Source of the DNA: Chachezhania antarctica
Lineage (GTDB): Bacteria; Pseudomonadota; Alphaproteobacteria; Rhodobacterales; Rhodobacteraceae
Direction of reading: 5' to 3'
Length of the DNA: 64,000 nt
Assembly (NCBI RefSeq): GCF_003646465.1
Contig: NZ_QZEX01000014.1
Span: forward strand, 13,677 to 77,676
The number at the start of each line of letters is the position of its first letter. Position 1 is the first letter of the stretch. A program made the position numbers and the translations under genes. Shown here in pieces: positions 52,533 through 62,080 of the stretch. The notes under the pieces were generated by a model that was not told where the DNA came from, searched no databases, and saw only the letters and a program-made list of their open reading frames with translations.

Positions 52533-54044
52533 ATGACCGATGCAATCCTGACAGCCCTCGGCAACGTGACCGCGCCAACGGTCCTTCTGGCCTTGATGCT
52601 GGGGGTGGTGGTGGGCGTGATCATCGGCGCCCTTCCCGGCCTTTCGGCCACCATGGGCATGGCGATCTTCGCCCCTGCCACCTTCTTCCTGCCCCCGGTC
52701 GAAGGCATCTCTTTCCTGCTGGCGCTCTACAAGGGCGGCACCTTCGGCGGATCGTTGTCCGCGATCCTGATCGGCACACCCGGCACGGCCTCGAACGCCG
52801 CCACGGTCGCGGACGGCTATGCCATGACGCGTGCCGGAAAGGCCGGCCGCGCCCTTGGCCTGGCGGTCTGGGGATCGGTCGTGGGCGACGGGATCGGCAT
52901 CCTGGCCCTTGTGCTCTGCGCGCCGCTGGTCGCCGAATTCGCCCTGCAGGTCGGCAATGCCGAGAAATTCGCGATCACCGTCATGTCGCTGACCCTGGTC
53001 GCCTATGTCTCCGGCAACTCGCTGCTGAAAGGGCTGTTTGCCGCCGCCATCGGTCTGGCCCTCTCGCTGGTGGGCACGGACCCCATCGGCGGCTCGCCGC
53101 GGCTGACCTTTGGCGTGCGCGAGCTGTCTGCCGGTATCGGGGTGATCCCGCTGGCCATCGGTCTTTTCGGCCTGGCCGAGGTGCTGGACCAGTTGGCTCG
53201 CTGGCGCCCCGGTCCGCTGGAAGCGCCCCGGGTCGAAGTGCCCCTGCTGCGCGACATCTTCCGTCGTCTGTGGCAGGTGAAATGGACGATCGGGCGCTCC
53301 TCGCTCATCGGGGCCTTTATCGGGGCGCTGCCCGGCATCGGTTCGGAAACGTCGAACTGGGTGGCCTATGCCCTGGCCCGGCGCGCGTCGAAAACCCCCG
53401 AGGCCTTCGGCAAGGGCGCCGACGAAGGCGTGGTCGCGCCCGAAGTCGCCTGCAACGCCACGTGCGGCGCTGCGCTGATCCCGACGCTGATCTTCGGCAT
53501 CCCCGGCGATGTGGTGACCTCGATCCTGATGGGGGCGCTGATCGCGCAGGGTCTGCAGCCGGGGCCGACGCTGATCACCGACAACACGGGGCTGTTCTAC
53601 ACACTCTATGCCGGGCTGTTCGTGTCGATGGTCATGTTGGCCTTTGTCGGGCTCGCGGCCATGCGCTTCGCCAGCCGCATCATCCTGATCCCGCGCCCGT
53701 TGCTCTTTACCGCTGTCGCCGTGCTGTGCGTGACGGGCACCTATGCGATCAACGCCCGACTCTTCGACGTGGGAGTCATGGTGGCCGCCGGCTTCATCGG
53801 TTGGGGCATGCGCGCCCTGCAAATCCCCGTGGCGTCCCTGGTCCTGGCCTTCGTGCTGGGCGGCATCCTCGAAGACAGCTTCCGCCGGATGCTGATCCAG
53901 AGCCGTGGCGAACTGTCCCCACTTTGGGAACGGCCCATCGCCCTTGCCGTCTGCCTCGTGACGCTCGCCGTCATCGCTCTTGCGCTCAAGGGCACAATAA
54001 CAGCCCGGTTTCGCAACCGGGCCGCTGAAACACCAACGCAATGA
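52533..54044 (+). CDS. tctA: Tripartite tricarboxylate transporter large subunit
   Basis: 503 residues with about 12 helices. GVVVGVIIGALPGLSATMGMAIFAP and GGTFGGSLSAILIGTPGTASNAATVADGYAMTRAGKAGRALGLA near the N-terminus, and a second GALPGIGSETSNWVAYALARR near 265, are the paired TctA signatures. It is the Na+- or proton-driven permease of the complex. It overlaps the tandem-RidA gene by four bases. Confidence 0.93.
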   Translation: MTDAILTALGNVTAPTVLLALMLGVVVGVIIGALPGLSATMGMAIFAPATFFLPPVEGISFLLALYKGGTFGGSLSAILIGTPGTASNAATVADGYAMTRAGKAGRALGLAVWGSVVGDGIGILALVLCAPLVAEFALQVGNAEKFAITVMSLTLVAYVSGNSLLKGLFAAAIGLALSLVGTDPIGGSPRLTFGVRELSAGIGVIPLAIGLFGLAEVLDQLARWRPGPLEAPRVEVPLLRDIFRRLWQVKWTIGRSSLIGAFIGALPGIGSETSNWVAYALARRASKTPEAFGKGADEGVVAPEVACNATCGAALIPTLIFGIPGDVVTSILMGALIAQGLQPGPTLITDNTGLFYTLYAGLFVSMVMLAFVGLAAMRFASRIILIPRPLLFTAVAVLCVTGTYAINARLFDVGVMVAAGFIGWGMRALQIPVASLVLAFVLGGILEDSFRRMLIQSRGELSPLWERPIALAVCLVTLAVIALALKGTITARFRNRAAETPTQ

Positions 54045-55441
54045 AGAAGAAGACAATGAAACGTGAAATCCTTGCCGATGGCGTCACCGCCGCCTTTCCC
54101 GACTACCCGCTCGCCGTCGAGGCCCACGGCCTGGTCTTCGTGTCAGGCATGCGCGGTGGGCGTCCTGGCGTGCAGCCCAATTCGATCGCCGAGCTGCCCA
54201 AGACCGCGCAGCACCTCGCGTCGGACTACGGTCTGCTGAACGCGGTCGAAGGCCCTGTCATCGCCGATGCATGGACCGCCTTCGAGAACTTGACCAAGGT
54301 GCTGGCTGCCGCCGGTTCGGATCAAAGCCAAATCCTGCGCCTGCACATCTGGCAGTCGGACAAGCGCTGGTTCCCGCGGCTGGAGCAGGTCCGCATCGTC
54401 TGGCAGCCGGTGCCCTGCCCTTCTTCGGGTCTGGGTGTGGGGACTGTTTGCGGCCAGTTCGGCCAGCATTATGGCCTCAGCGCCATTGCCTCGGTTCCCG
54501 GTCTTTCGCAGGACTATCCCCAGCGCGACGTGGTCAAGACCTTCGACAATGCCGACCTTCCCTCGGCCAGCTTTTACAGCCAGGCCGTCGCCTGCGGGCC
54601 GCTGGTCTTCCTGGCCGGTCATATCCCGATCAAGACCACCGCGCCGGGCAAGCCGGTTGTCGCAAGCTACGACGACGTGCCCGAAGAGGGCCGCGCCCTT
54701 GCCACCGGCAGATCGCACCCCGACAGCCGCCACGGACCGATCGCCGCGCAGACCTGGTTCACCTATGACGAAATCCGCAAGAACCTGGCCGCCCAGGGGC
54801 TTGGGATGGAGCATATCGTCCAGTTGACGATCTTCCTGGCCGACCTGCGCGATTTCCCCGACTTCCTGCGCGTGCATGCGCAATTCTTTCCCAAAGGCGG
54901 CCCGGCGATCACCGTCAGTGGGTTTGACGAGGTCGGGCACAAGGGCACCCTGCTGGAGATCGAGCCCGTCGCGGTGAACCCCGCCGCCGGGCTGGCCGTG
55001 ACGCCCCATGGCTGGCAGATCCCCACGCCCCTGCCCGGGGCCGCTGCCGTGACGGTGGACAAGTTCTGCTTCCTGTCAGGCATGATCGGCATGACTCGGG
55101 ATGGCGTGCTGGCCGCGTCTTCCACCTGTGTCGAGGAGCGCGAAGGCCGCGCCTTGGTGGCCGAGCTGGAACGCTTCGAGCGTGTGCCGGGTCTGGCCGC
55201 GCAGTGCTGGGCCAGCTTCGACCGGCTGGCGGAAACGTTGAAAGCGGCGTCGCTGGACCTGGACTCGCTGACCAAGATGACAGTCTTCATGGCCGATCCG
55301 CAGGATTTCCTGATCTTCGAGGCCGTGCGCCGGGCGCGCCTGTCCGACAGCCTGCCTGCGATGGAAGGCATCTGCGTCTTCGGTCCCGGCCCGGTCGAGG
55401 GCGCCCATGTCCAGATCGAAGCCATTGCAGCGCAAGCCTGA
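54041..55441 (+). CDS. Protein of three fused RidA (YjgF/Rid) domains
   Basis: 466 residues; ATG 54041 overlaps the tctA stop (an ATG at 54056 is alternative). Three RidA-like domains, about 8-152, 165-312 and 322-464, each with a G.VFVSG or LVFLAGHI type first strand, a central TF.NL/T.DEI.KNL helix and a final IE.IA strand. Normal RidA is about 128 residues and forms a trimer, so this may be a trimer in one chain. The Arg of active RidA, just before the last strands (Arg105 in E. coli), is not evident in any of the three. It may bind rather than deaminate. Coupled to the carboxylate transporter genes. Confidence 0.82.
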   Translation: MKKKTMKREILADGVTAAFPDYPLAVEAHGLVFVSGMRGGRPGVQPNSIAELPKTAQHLASDYGLLNAVEGPVIADAWTAFENLTKVLAAAGSDQSQILRLHIWQSDKRWFPRLEQVRIVWQPVPCPSSGLGVGTVCGQFGQHYGLSAIASVPGLSQDYPQRDVVKTFDNADLPSASFYSQAVACGPLVFLAGHIPIKTTAPGKPVVASYDDVPEEGRALATGRSHPDSRHGPIAAQTWFTYDEIRKNLAAQGLGMEHIVQLTIFLADLRDFPDFLRVHAQFFPKGGPAITVSGFDEVGHKGTLLEIEPVAVNPAAGLAVTPHGWQIPTPLPGAAAVTVDKFCFLSGMIGMTRDGVLAASSTCVEEREGRALVAELERFERVPGLAAQCWASFDRLAETLKAASLDLDSLTKMTVFMADPQDFLIFEAVRRARLSDSLPAMEGICVFGPGPVEGAHVQIEAIAAQA

Positions 55442-56166
55442 TGCAGCCGCTTGAACTGGCTGTGGTCGCGGGTGTGTTAGGTGCGGGCGCCGTATTGCAA
55501 AGCTTTACCGGGTTCGGTTTTGCCCTGATCGTTGCCCCCATCGCCGCGCTGATTGCCCCGGACATGGTGCCGGGGCCGCTTCTAGCGCTGACCCTGCTGC
55601 TGACCCTCAGCTACACTTGGCAGGCGCGCGAAATGATCGACTGGCGCGATTTCGGGTACATCATGCTGGGTCGGCTGCCGCTAACGCTGGTGGCGGGCTA
55701 TGCCATAAGCCGCGTGGACCCGGTGGTGATGAGCCTGGTGTTCGGCCTGTTCCTGCTGGGCGCCGTCGCTGTGACCTGGAGCCGGGTCAGCCTATCTCCC
55801 AGTCCTGCCATCCTTACCATCGCGGGCGGGTTGTCGGGCTTTTTCGGCACGCTGACCGCCGTCGGCGCCCCGCCGCTGGCCATCGCCTACCAGAACAGGG
55901 GTGGGCCCCAGATCCGCGCGACGTTGGGCGCCAACATCATCCTGGGCACGATCCTGTCGCTTTGCGCCCTCGGAGCCGTTGGGCGAATTGACTGGGCCCC
56001 GCTGGCCTGGAAGACAGCGGCGGCCCTGCCCTTTGTGCTCTGCGGGTCATGGATAGGGCGCAGGCTGGCCGACCGAGTGGACGGCGAACTTTTCCGCCGT
56101 ATTGTCCTGCTGGTTTGCGCCATTTCCTCTGCAGCGGTCGTGATCGCAGCACTGTGGAAGCTCTGA
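55441..56166 (+). CDS. TauE/SafE-family membrane transporter
   Basis: 241 residues, about 8 helices, ATG 55441 overlapping the previous stop. QSFTGFGFALIVAPIAALIAPDMVPGPLLAL (about 20-50) and GGLSGFFGTLTAVGAPPLAIAYQNRG (about 128-153) are the two TauE/SafE repeats. Members export sulfite or sulfoacetate, or move other organic anions. Last in the tct operon, suggesting export of a product or by-product of the imported compound. Confidence 0.87.
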   Translation: MQPLELAVVAGVLGAGAVLQSFTGFGFALIVAPIAALIAPDMVPGPLLALTLLLTLSYTWQAREMIDWRDFGYIMLGRLPLTLVAGYAISRVDPVVMSLVFGLFLLGAVAVTWSRVSLSPSPAILTIAGGLSGFFGTLTAVGAPPLAIAYQNRGGPQIRATLGANIILGTILSLCALGAVGRIDWAPLAWKTAAALPFVLCGSWIGRRLADRVDGELFRRIVLLVCAISSAAVVIAALWKL

Positions 56167-56264
56167 CGTGCAATTGGCCGAATGCGGAACAGACCTGCGG
56201 GTTTTTTCGCAAAGTTGCCCCGTCGTCATGGACAGGCTTCTGCTGTCGGCGATCACGCCGCAAG

Positions 56265-56283
56265 GTTTGCGTAGATCGCAAAC
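56265..56283. terminator. Hairpin between convergent operons
   Basis: gtttgcg (56265-56271), tagat and cgcaaac (56277-56283) form a perfect 7-bp stem with a 5-base loop, in the 170-bp gap between the TauE and GMC gene ends. No T tract. Confidence 0.4.
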
Positions 56284-56336
56284 GGGCAACCACGCTCAGT
56301 CAGAACGTCAATCTGATCTTTATTGGAACAATCCAT

Positions 56337-57950
56337 TTATCTTCTGTCTTCCGCGATCATCCGGGCGGCCTTTTCGGCGATCATGACCACGGGGCTGGCC
56401 GTGTTGCCCGACACGATCCGCGGCATGATCGAGGCATCGACGATACGTAGCCCGTCAATGCCGTTCACGCGCAACCGGGGGTCGACCACGGCTCCGGCAT
56501 CCTCCCCCATCCTGCAGGTGCCGACCGGGTGGAAGATCGTCGTGGCGATGGTGCCGATGGCATCAAGGATTGCCGCGTCGTCTTCCACGCCCGGGCCGGG
56601 CAACAGCTCGGTCGGCTCGAACCGGGACAGCGCGCGCGCCGCCATGATCCGGCGCGCCTGCCGAACGGTTTTCAGGGCCACCAGCCGATCCCGTTCGGCG
56701 CTGAGGTAGTTGGGGCGGATCTCCGGGTGGATCTTCATGTCTGCCGAAACGGCGTGGCTTGTGCCCCGGCTTTCCGGCCGCAGGTTGCAGACGGAAACGG
56801 TGATCGCCGGATAGGGGTGCAGCGGATCGCCCAGCTTGTCGGTCGACAGGGGTTGCACATGATACTCCAGATCGGGCGTCGCCAGCGACGGGTCCGAGCG
56901 TGTGAACATCCCGAACTGGCTGGGCGCCATCGACAGCGGCCCGCCACGGGTCAGCGCGTATTCCAGCCCCATCCGGGCTTTTCCGGCCAGGGAATTGGCC
57001 ATGGTGTTGAGCGTGCGGGCATTCTTCACCCCGAAAACGGTGCGGATCTGCAGGTGATCCTGCAGGTTCTCGCCCACCTCGGGCAGGGCGTGGCGCGGTT
57101 CGATGCCCAGTTCGGACAGACGGTCGGGATCGCCGATACCCGACAGCTCCAGCAGTTTCGGGGAATGGATTGCGCCCGCCGCAAGGATCACGCCGCGCGC
57201 GGCATGGGCCGTGCGGGACTGATCATCGTGCCGGAACCGCACGCCGGTGGCGCGGCGGCCGTCGAGTATCAAATGCTCCGTCTCGGCATGGGTCAGCAGC
57301 CGCAGGTTGCCGAGTTTCAGTGCCGGGCGCAGGAAACCCCGGGCCGTGTTCCAGCGCTGGCCGTTCTTTTGGTTGACCTCGAAAAAGCCGCTGCCTTCGT
57401 TGTTGCCATCGTTGAAATCGGCACGCGGTTCGATCCCCAGTTCGCGCGCGGCCTCCTGCACCTCGCGCAGGATCTGCCATTGTAGCCGTTGAGGCGCGAC
57501 CTTCCATGCCCCACCCGAGCCGTGCAGGTCGGTCCTGCCGGCGTGGTGATCTTCGGAGTGCAGGAAGAAGGGCAGGACATCGTCCCACGCCCAGCCAACA
57601 TTGCCCAGCTGGCGCCAGTGGTCGTAATCCGCCGCCTGCCCGCGCATGTAGATCATGCCGTTGATCGACGAACATCCGCCCAGCACCTTGCCGCGCGGAT
57701 AGGACAGCGCGCGACCGTTCAGGCCAGGTTCGGGTTGCGTTTTCATCATCCAGTCGGTTCGGGGATTGCCCATGCAATAAAGGTATCCGACCGGGATGCG
57801 CACCCAGTGATACCGGTCGGATCCGCCGGCCTCCAGCAACAGAACCCGGCATTTCGGGTCTTCCGTCAGGCGGTTGGCCAGCACGCACCCGGCCGTACCG
57901 GCGCCGACGATGATGTAGTCGTACTGTCCGTCCAGGTCGTCCGCGGTCAT
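56337..57950 (-). CDS. GMC-family oxidoreductase (choline dehydrogenase-like)
   Basis: 537 residues from ATG 57950, which overlaps the kinase stop by 4 bases. N-terminal FAD motif DYIIVGAGTAGCVLANRL (about 11-28), GMC signature 1 PRGKVLGGCSSINGMIYMRG (about 84-103), signature 2 GAIHSPKLLELSGIGD (about 258-273). The catalytic pair is His in FHPVGTCRMG (about 467) and Asn/His near SGNTASP. These flavoenzymes oxidise alcohols or polyols. Its place as last gene of a polyol operon suggests a sugar alcohol or side-product alcohol substrate rather than choline. There is no betaine aldehyde dehydrogenase neighbour. Confidence 0.88.
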   Translation of the reverse strand: MTADDLDGQYDYIIVGAGTAGCVLANRLTEDPKCRVLLLEAGGSDRYHWVRIPVGYLYCMGNPRTDWMMKTQPEPGLNGRALSYPRGKVLGGCSSINGMIYMRGQAADYDHWRQLGNVGWAWDDVLPFFLHSEDHHAGRTDLHGSGGAWKVAPQRLQWQILREVQEAARELGIEPRADFNDGNNEGSGFFEVNQKNGQRWNTARGFLRPALKLGNLRLLTHAETEHLILDGRRATGVRFRHDDQSRTAHAARGVILAAGAIHSPKLLELSGIGDPDRLSELGIEPRHALPEVGENLQDHLQIRTVFGVKNARTLNTMANSLAGKARMGLEYALTRGGPLSMAPSQFGMFTRSDPSLATPDLEYHVQPLSTDKLGDPLHPYPAITVSVCNLRPESRGTSHAVSADMKIHPEIRPNYLSAERDRLVALKTVRQARRIMAARALSRFEPTELLPGPGVEDDAAILDAIGTIATTIFHPVGTCRMGEDAGAVVDPRLRVNGIDGLRIVDASIMPRIVSGNTASPVVMIAEKAARMIAEDRR

Positions 57951-59461
57951 GCCTGCGCCTTTCGGGCGTCTTCGGCCCACAGCGGGCGCATCGCATCGCG
58001 GATGGCGGTGAAGCGATGGTAGCGCGCGTCGTAATGCGCCTGCATGTCCGGGTCCGGCGCCAGGCGGGATTTCGTGCGGGTCATCGCGGCCACGGCGCTT
58101 TCCAGATCCGGATGCAGACCGGCGGCAACAGCCGCCCCGATGGCCGCGCCCAGGGCCCCGGTTTCCTGCGATTCAGCCACCGTCACCGGCAGGCCCAGCC
58201 CGTCGGCAAACATCTGCGGCCAGACCGGGCTGCGCGTACCGCCACCCGAAAGCGTCGCGGACGAGACAACGAGCCCCGCCGCCCGCAACACGCCGACATG
58301 CCGCCGGTGTTCGAACATCACGCCTTCGTAGATGGCGCGAAGCACATGGCCTTCGCCGTGCCAGCCGCCCAGCCCGTAAAGCCCCGCGCGGAAGTCCGAT
58401 CCCAAGCGCGAGCCATATAGAAACGGCAGGTAGATCGGATCGCCCGCGTCCGGCGTGACCTCGGCAATGCGGGCGCTGCACTGGCCGAACGGGTCATCAT
58501 GATGGCCGCCGCGTTCGACGAATTCGCGCACGTACCATTCAAGGTTCGCGGCCGACGTCGCGCTGGATTCGATGTTCATGAAGCGCCCCGGCCCGAAGCC
58601 CGCGACCATGAACACGTCGTCCGAGGTGATGGGCGTTTCCGACACCACCTGGTTGATGCTCCACGTCCCCACGATCAGGGACGCCTGCCCGGCATGGACC
58701 ACGCCCGAACCCAGCGCGCTGGCGATCACGTCGAAGAAGCCGCCGATGACAGGCGTGCCGGGGGCAAGGCCGGTCGTCCGCGCGGCATCTTCCGTGACGT
58801 GGCCCGCGATCCCGGTCGGATCGATCAGTCTCGGCAGCATCCCCACCGCATCGTCCAGACCATAGAGCGACATCAGCCGGTCGTCGTAGACGCCATCGGG
58901 CATCTGCACGAGGCCACAGCCCGACATGTCGGACACGTCGCTGGTGCGTTCGCCCGTCAGGCGAAAATTGATCACGTCCTTGCACAACAGCACCGTCGCC
59001 GCGCGGGCATAAAGCTCCGGTGCGTGGCGCTTGATCCATGCCAGCAGCATGGGCGTCTGCGATGGCCACGGCTTTTGCAGGCACAGGTCGAACAGCGCCT
59101 CGCCTGCTTTGGCCGAAAGCTCCGCCGCCATGTCCGACGCGCGGGTATCGAGCGACTGTATCCCGATCACCGACGCCCCGTCGCCATCGACAATATATAG
59201 CCCGTTGCCATGACCCGCGCAGCCCACGGCGGCGATGTCTTCGGGTGCGATCCCCGCCTCGGCGATGCAGGCGCGGATCACCTCGCCCGCGTTCGCCCAC
59301 AGCTCGTCCATGTCCCGTTCGACGCGTCCCGGCGCGGGGCTGACCGACCGGCCATCCAGTGCCCGGGCCGCCAGCTGGCGGCCATCCGCATCGAAAAGCA
59401 CGGCCTTGATGACCGTGTTCCCTGCATCCAGCCCCAGCAGGTAGCGCGCCGTCTCAGCCAT
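57947..59461 (-). CDS. FGGY-family carbohydrate kinase
   Basis: 504 residues from ATG 59461. YLLGLDAGNTVIKAVLFDADG (phosphate loop, about 6-26), GCAGHGNGLYIVD, GGFFDVIASALGSG and PFLYGSRLGSDFRAGLYGL are close to L-xylulose/erythritol-type kinases. GGGTRSPVWPQMFADGLGLPV is FGGY signature 2. It phosphorylates a ketose or polyol with ATP. Partners (class I aldolase, GlpD-like oxidase) fit either a ketose-phosphate cleaved to DHAP or a tetritol-4-phosphate. Overlaps the aldolase gene by 8 bases. Confidence 0.88.
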   Translation of the reverse strand: MAETARYLLGLDAGNTVIKAVLFDADGRQLAARALDGRSVSPAPGRVERDMDELWANAGEVIRACIAEAGIAPEDIAAVGCAGHGNGLYIVDGDGASVIGIQSLDTRASDMAAELSAKAGEALFDLCLQKPWPSQTPMLLAWIKRHAPELYARAATVLLCKDVINFRLTGERTSDVSDMSGCGLVQMPDGVYDDRLMSLYGLDDAVGMLPRLIDPTGIAGHVTEDAARTTGLAPGTPVIGGFFDVIASALGSGVVHAGQASLIVGTWSINQVVSETPITSDDVFMVAGFGPGRFMNIESSATSAANLEWYVREFVERGGHHDDPFGQCSARIAEVTPDAGDPIYLPFLYGSRLGSDFRAGLYGLGGWHGEGHVLRAIYEGVMFEHRRHVGVLRAAGLVVSSATLSGGGTRSPVWPQMFADGLGLPVTVAESQETGALGAAIGAAVAAGLHPDLESAVAAMTRTKSRLAPDPDMQAHYDARYHRFTAIRDAMRPLWAEDARKAQA

Positions 59462-60296
59462 TCCGGTAGATCTCCCACGCGGCTTCGCCATCCGCGCCAT
59501 CGTGGATCAGGGCCATCAGGGCCGCGACCACGGCGCGCGGATTGTCATGCTGATAGATGTTGCGCCCATAGACCATCCCCTGCGCGCCCTGCGCCATCAA
59601 CCGGGCCGACCGCATCAGCACGTCCTTCAGATCCGCCTTGCCGCCGCCGCGCACCAGCACCGGCACGCGGGCGGCTTCGATCACGCGGTGAAATTCCTCT
59701 GGATCGTCGGTCGGGTCGGCCTTGATGATGTCGGCCCCCATCTCGCTTGCAAGCCGGACCAGCGTCACGATCTTTTCGGCATTGCCATCCACCTGGTAGC
59801 CGCCGCGCACGTCGTTGGGCAGCATGACCAGCGGTTCGATCATCAGGGGCATGCCGTATTTCTGGCACGACGCACGGACGCGCGCGATGTTCGACACGCA
59901 CTGACGGAAGAGCTCGGGCTCGTCCGGCAGCATGAACAGGTTCACCACCACGCAGGCGGCATCCATCTCCAGCGCGCCGATGATGGGTTCGTCTGCGTTC
60001 TGAAGCTCGGACCACATCACCCGGTGGCGGGTGTCGTTATAGGGGTTGCCCATGTCGATGCGCATGACCAGCGCGGGCTTCGTCTTTTCCGGCCGCGACT
60101 GGAGCAGATCGGCCTGCCCGTATGTCATCTGGATCGCGTCGGGGCCAGCGTCGATCAGGGTATCTACGACCCCGGCCATGTCTTCTAGACCGTTCAGGAA
60201 GCTCGGCTCGTTGCAGACGCCATGGTCGATGGCGACGTCGAGGCATCCGCCATTGGTGAACATCCGGTTCATGCGGGCTTTGGGACTGATGCGCAT
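59454..60296 (-). CDS. Class I (LsrF/DhnA-type) aldolase
   Basis: 280 residues from ATG 60296 (AGGAG upstream). (beta/alpha)8 barrel with CLDVAIDHGVCNEPS at strand 1, ADIIKADPTDD carrying the Schiff-base Lys (about residue 196), and VPVLVRGGGKADLKDVL, the phosphate-binding Gly loop. The family makes or breaks C-C bonds of sugar phosphates through a lysine imine, e.g. LsrF and archaeal fructose-bisphosphate aldolases. In this operon it would split the phosphorylated sugar, giving DHAP plus an aldehyde. It overlaps the GlpD-like gene by 28 bases. Confidence 0.85.
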   Translation of the reverse strand: MRISPKARMNRMFTNGGCLDVAIDHGVCNEPSFLNGLEDMAGVVDTLIDAGPDAIQMTYGQADLLQSRPEKTKPALVMRIDMGNPYNDTRHRVMWSELQNADEPIIGALEMDAACVVVNLFMLPDEPELFRQCVSNIARVRASCQKYGMPLMIEPLVMLPNDVRGGYQVDGNAEKIVTLVRLASEMGADIIKADPTDDPEEFHRVIEAARVPVLVRGGGKADLKDVLMRSARLMAQGAQGMVYGRNIYQHDNPRAVVAALMALIHDGADGEAAWEIYRNG

Positions 60297-62014
60297 GCTG
60301 TGCTGCTCCTGTTCTGGGTTCTTTGATCAAGTGTGCGGGGCGATACCCCGTGATAGGCGTCCAGTTCGGCGACAAGGGCCGCGCACTGGGCGTGGGTTTC
60401 GTCGTCCGACCAGCCAAGTTCGGCGGCGGCAATGGAGGCGATGGCATCCACCAGCGCCCGGTCGATCCGCCCGGTGATCGCCAGCGGCGTACGGCGCAGA
60501 ACGATGTCGGACAGATGCACGACCTGTTCATGACGGATGAGCCAGGCGATTTCGGCAGACGTCATCTGAAGATCGCGAGCAAGCGGGTGATCGCCCGTTG
60601 CCGCGGCACAGTAAGCCATGACGTCGTCGGCACGGCTGCCGTAGAGGTCAACAAGATGCGCGGCGCGGGGGCCGGAAATGCCGAAATGATCAACAAGGGC
60701 CTGCGCCAGCGGCGCCGCGCCCCGGAAGTCCCGCCCGCCGCCTATGGCGAGGTCGCGTGTATCGACCTGCCGTTCGGTTCCCAGTTCGGCCAGCACCATG
60801 TCCGACGTCTCGGTCGCGAAGGCGCGGAAGGTGGTCCACTTGCCACCGATCATGCAGAACTGGGGCACGGGGCCGTCCACCCGCCGCACGAAATGGCCCC
60901 GGCTGATGCGCCCGGTGAAATCGGCGTCGCTTGTCGGCAGGGGCCGGATGCCGCTGTAGCTGAAGACGATGTCTTCCTCCCCCACCGCGATGCCGGGAAA
61001 CAGCCGCCGGAGCGACACGAGGATATAGTCGCGTTCGTCCGGTTCGCAGCGCGTGCGGGTCACTTCGGACACGCGGATATCGGTCGATCCCGCCAGCACG
61101 CGGCCAAGGTAGGGGAACACGATGCAGACCCGGCCATCGACGTTCTCGAAGAACATCATGTGGCCGCCAAGCGCGCGCTCAAGGTCGGGGTTGTCGAGGA
61201 TCAGGTGCGATCCCTTGGTGCCGGTGACGAACGGCACATTGCCCCCGCCCGGGGACAGGCCGTTCCGCACCTCGTCCACCCACGCGCCGGCAGCGTTGAC
61301 GATGATCCGCGGCGTCAGGGGCAGCCGGTCCCCCGTCTCCCGGTCGATCAGGACATGGCCGTCCCCCTCGCGCACCACTTCGGCATAGTTCAGCGCGGCC
61401 GAGCCCGACCCGGTTTCAACCGCATCCAGCATCAACTCGATCCCCAGCCGCTCGGGATAGGAGATCCACGCGTCGTGATAGGTGGCCGAACAGGTCAGGT
61501 CCGGAAACAGATCCGGCCAGATCTCCCGCGTCTTGCGGGCGCTGCGGAACCGGTGCGGCGGCAGTTGCCGGGCCGTGCGCGAAACGAAGTCATACAGGGA
61601 CAGGCCCAGCTTGATCGGCACCGCACCACGCCGTGCCGGGCGGCCGGTGCGGCCAAGGAAGCTGGCCGCCGCATTCCACAACCCCGACAGAACCGGCACG
61701 ATCGGCACCGTGGTGGGCAAGGGGCGGACCATGTGCGGCGCGTTTCGCAGCAGGGCATCGCGTTCGGCCAGCGATTCCCGCACCAGCCCGAATTCGCCGT
61801 TCTCAAGATACCGCAGCCCGCCATGGATCATCCGCGACGGCGCGGCGCTGCACCCCGAACAGAAATCGTTCCGCTCCACCAGCAGGACCCGAAGGCCCTG
61901 CAGGGACAGATCGCGATAGACGCCCAGCCCGTTGATCCCCCCGCCGATCACGACCGCATCGAAGCGGGCGTTCTCGCGGACGCGCCTCAGGCTATCGCTT
62001 CTTTGCATCGGCAT
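60269..62014 (-). CDS. GlpD-like FAD-dependent polyol/glycerol-3-phosphate dehydrogenase
   Basis: 581 residues from ATG 62014 (AGGAG 7 bases upstream). FDAVVIGGGINGLGVYRDLSLQGLRVLLVERNDFCSG (about 18-54) is the FAD motif; SRMIHGGLRYL and GTDIRVSEV-type STDIR are family marks; PLPTSDADFTGRISRGHFV follows. GlpD oxidises glycerol-3-P to DHAP at the membrane; EryB, a close relative, oxidises erythritol-4-P. The cluster with an FGGY kinase makes an EryB-like role possible. The C-terminal domain is a GlpD cap. Confidence 0.87.
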   Translation of the reverse strand: MPMQRSDSLRRVRENARFDAVVIGGGINGLGVYRDLSLQGLRVLLVERNDFCSGCSAAPSRMIHGGLRYLENGEFGLVRESLAERDALLRNAPHMVRPLPTTVPIVPVLSGLWNAAASFLGRTGRPARRGAVPIKLGLSLYDFVSRTARQLPPHRFRSARKTREIWPDLFPDLTCSATYHDAWISYPERLGIELMLDAVETGSGSAALNYAEVVREGDGHVLIDRETGDRLPLTPRIIVNAAGAWVDEVRNGLSPGGGNVPFVTGTKGSHLILDNPDLERALGGHMMFFENVDGRVCIVFPYLGRVLAGSTDIRVSEVTRTRCEPDERDYILVSLRRLFPGIAVGEEDIVFSYSGIRPLPTSDADFTGRISRGHFVRRVDGPVPQFCMIGGKWTTFRAFATETSDMVLAELGTERQVDTRDLAIGGGRDFRGAAPLAQALVDHFGISGPRAAHLVDLYGSRADDVMAYCAAATGDHPLARDLQMTSAEIAWLIRHEQVVHLSDIVLRRTPLAITGRIDRALVDAIASIAAAELGWSDDETHAQCAALVAELDAYHGVSPRTLDQRTQNRSSTACASVPKPA

Positions 62015-62080
62015 GACGTTCTCCTGCGCCGGAAACCGTGCTTCCGGCGGGCATTCGGTTTTCTCGGTATCGGCCGGCCG

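Noticed and set aside
52371-54056. Minus-strand frame opposite tctA, extremely His/Arg/Gly-rich
   Set aside because: Antisense shadow of TctA.
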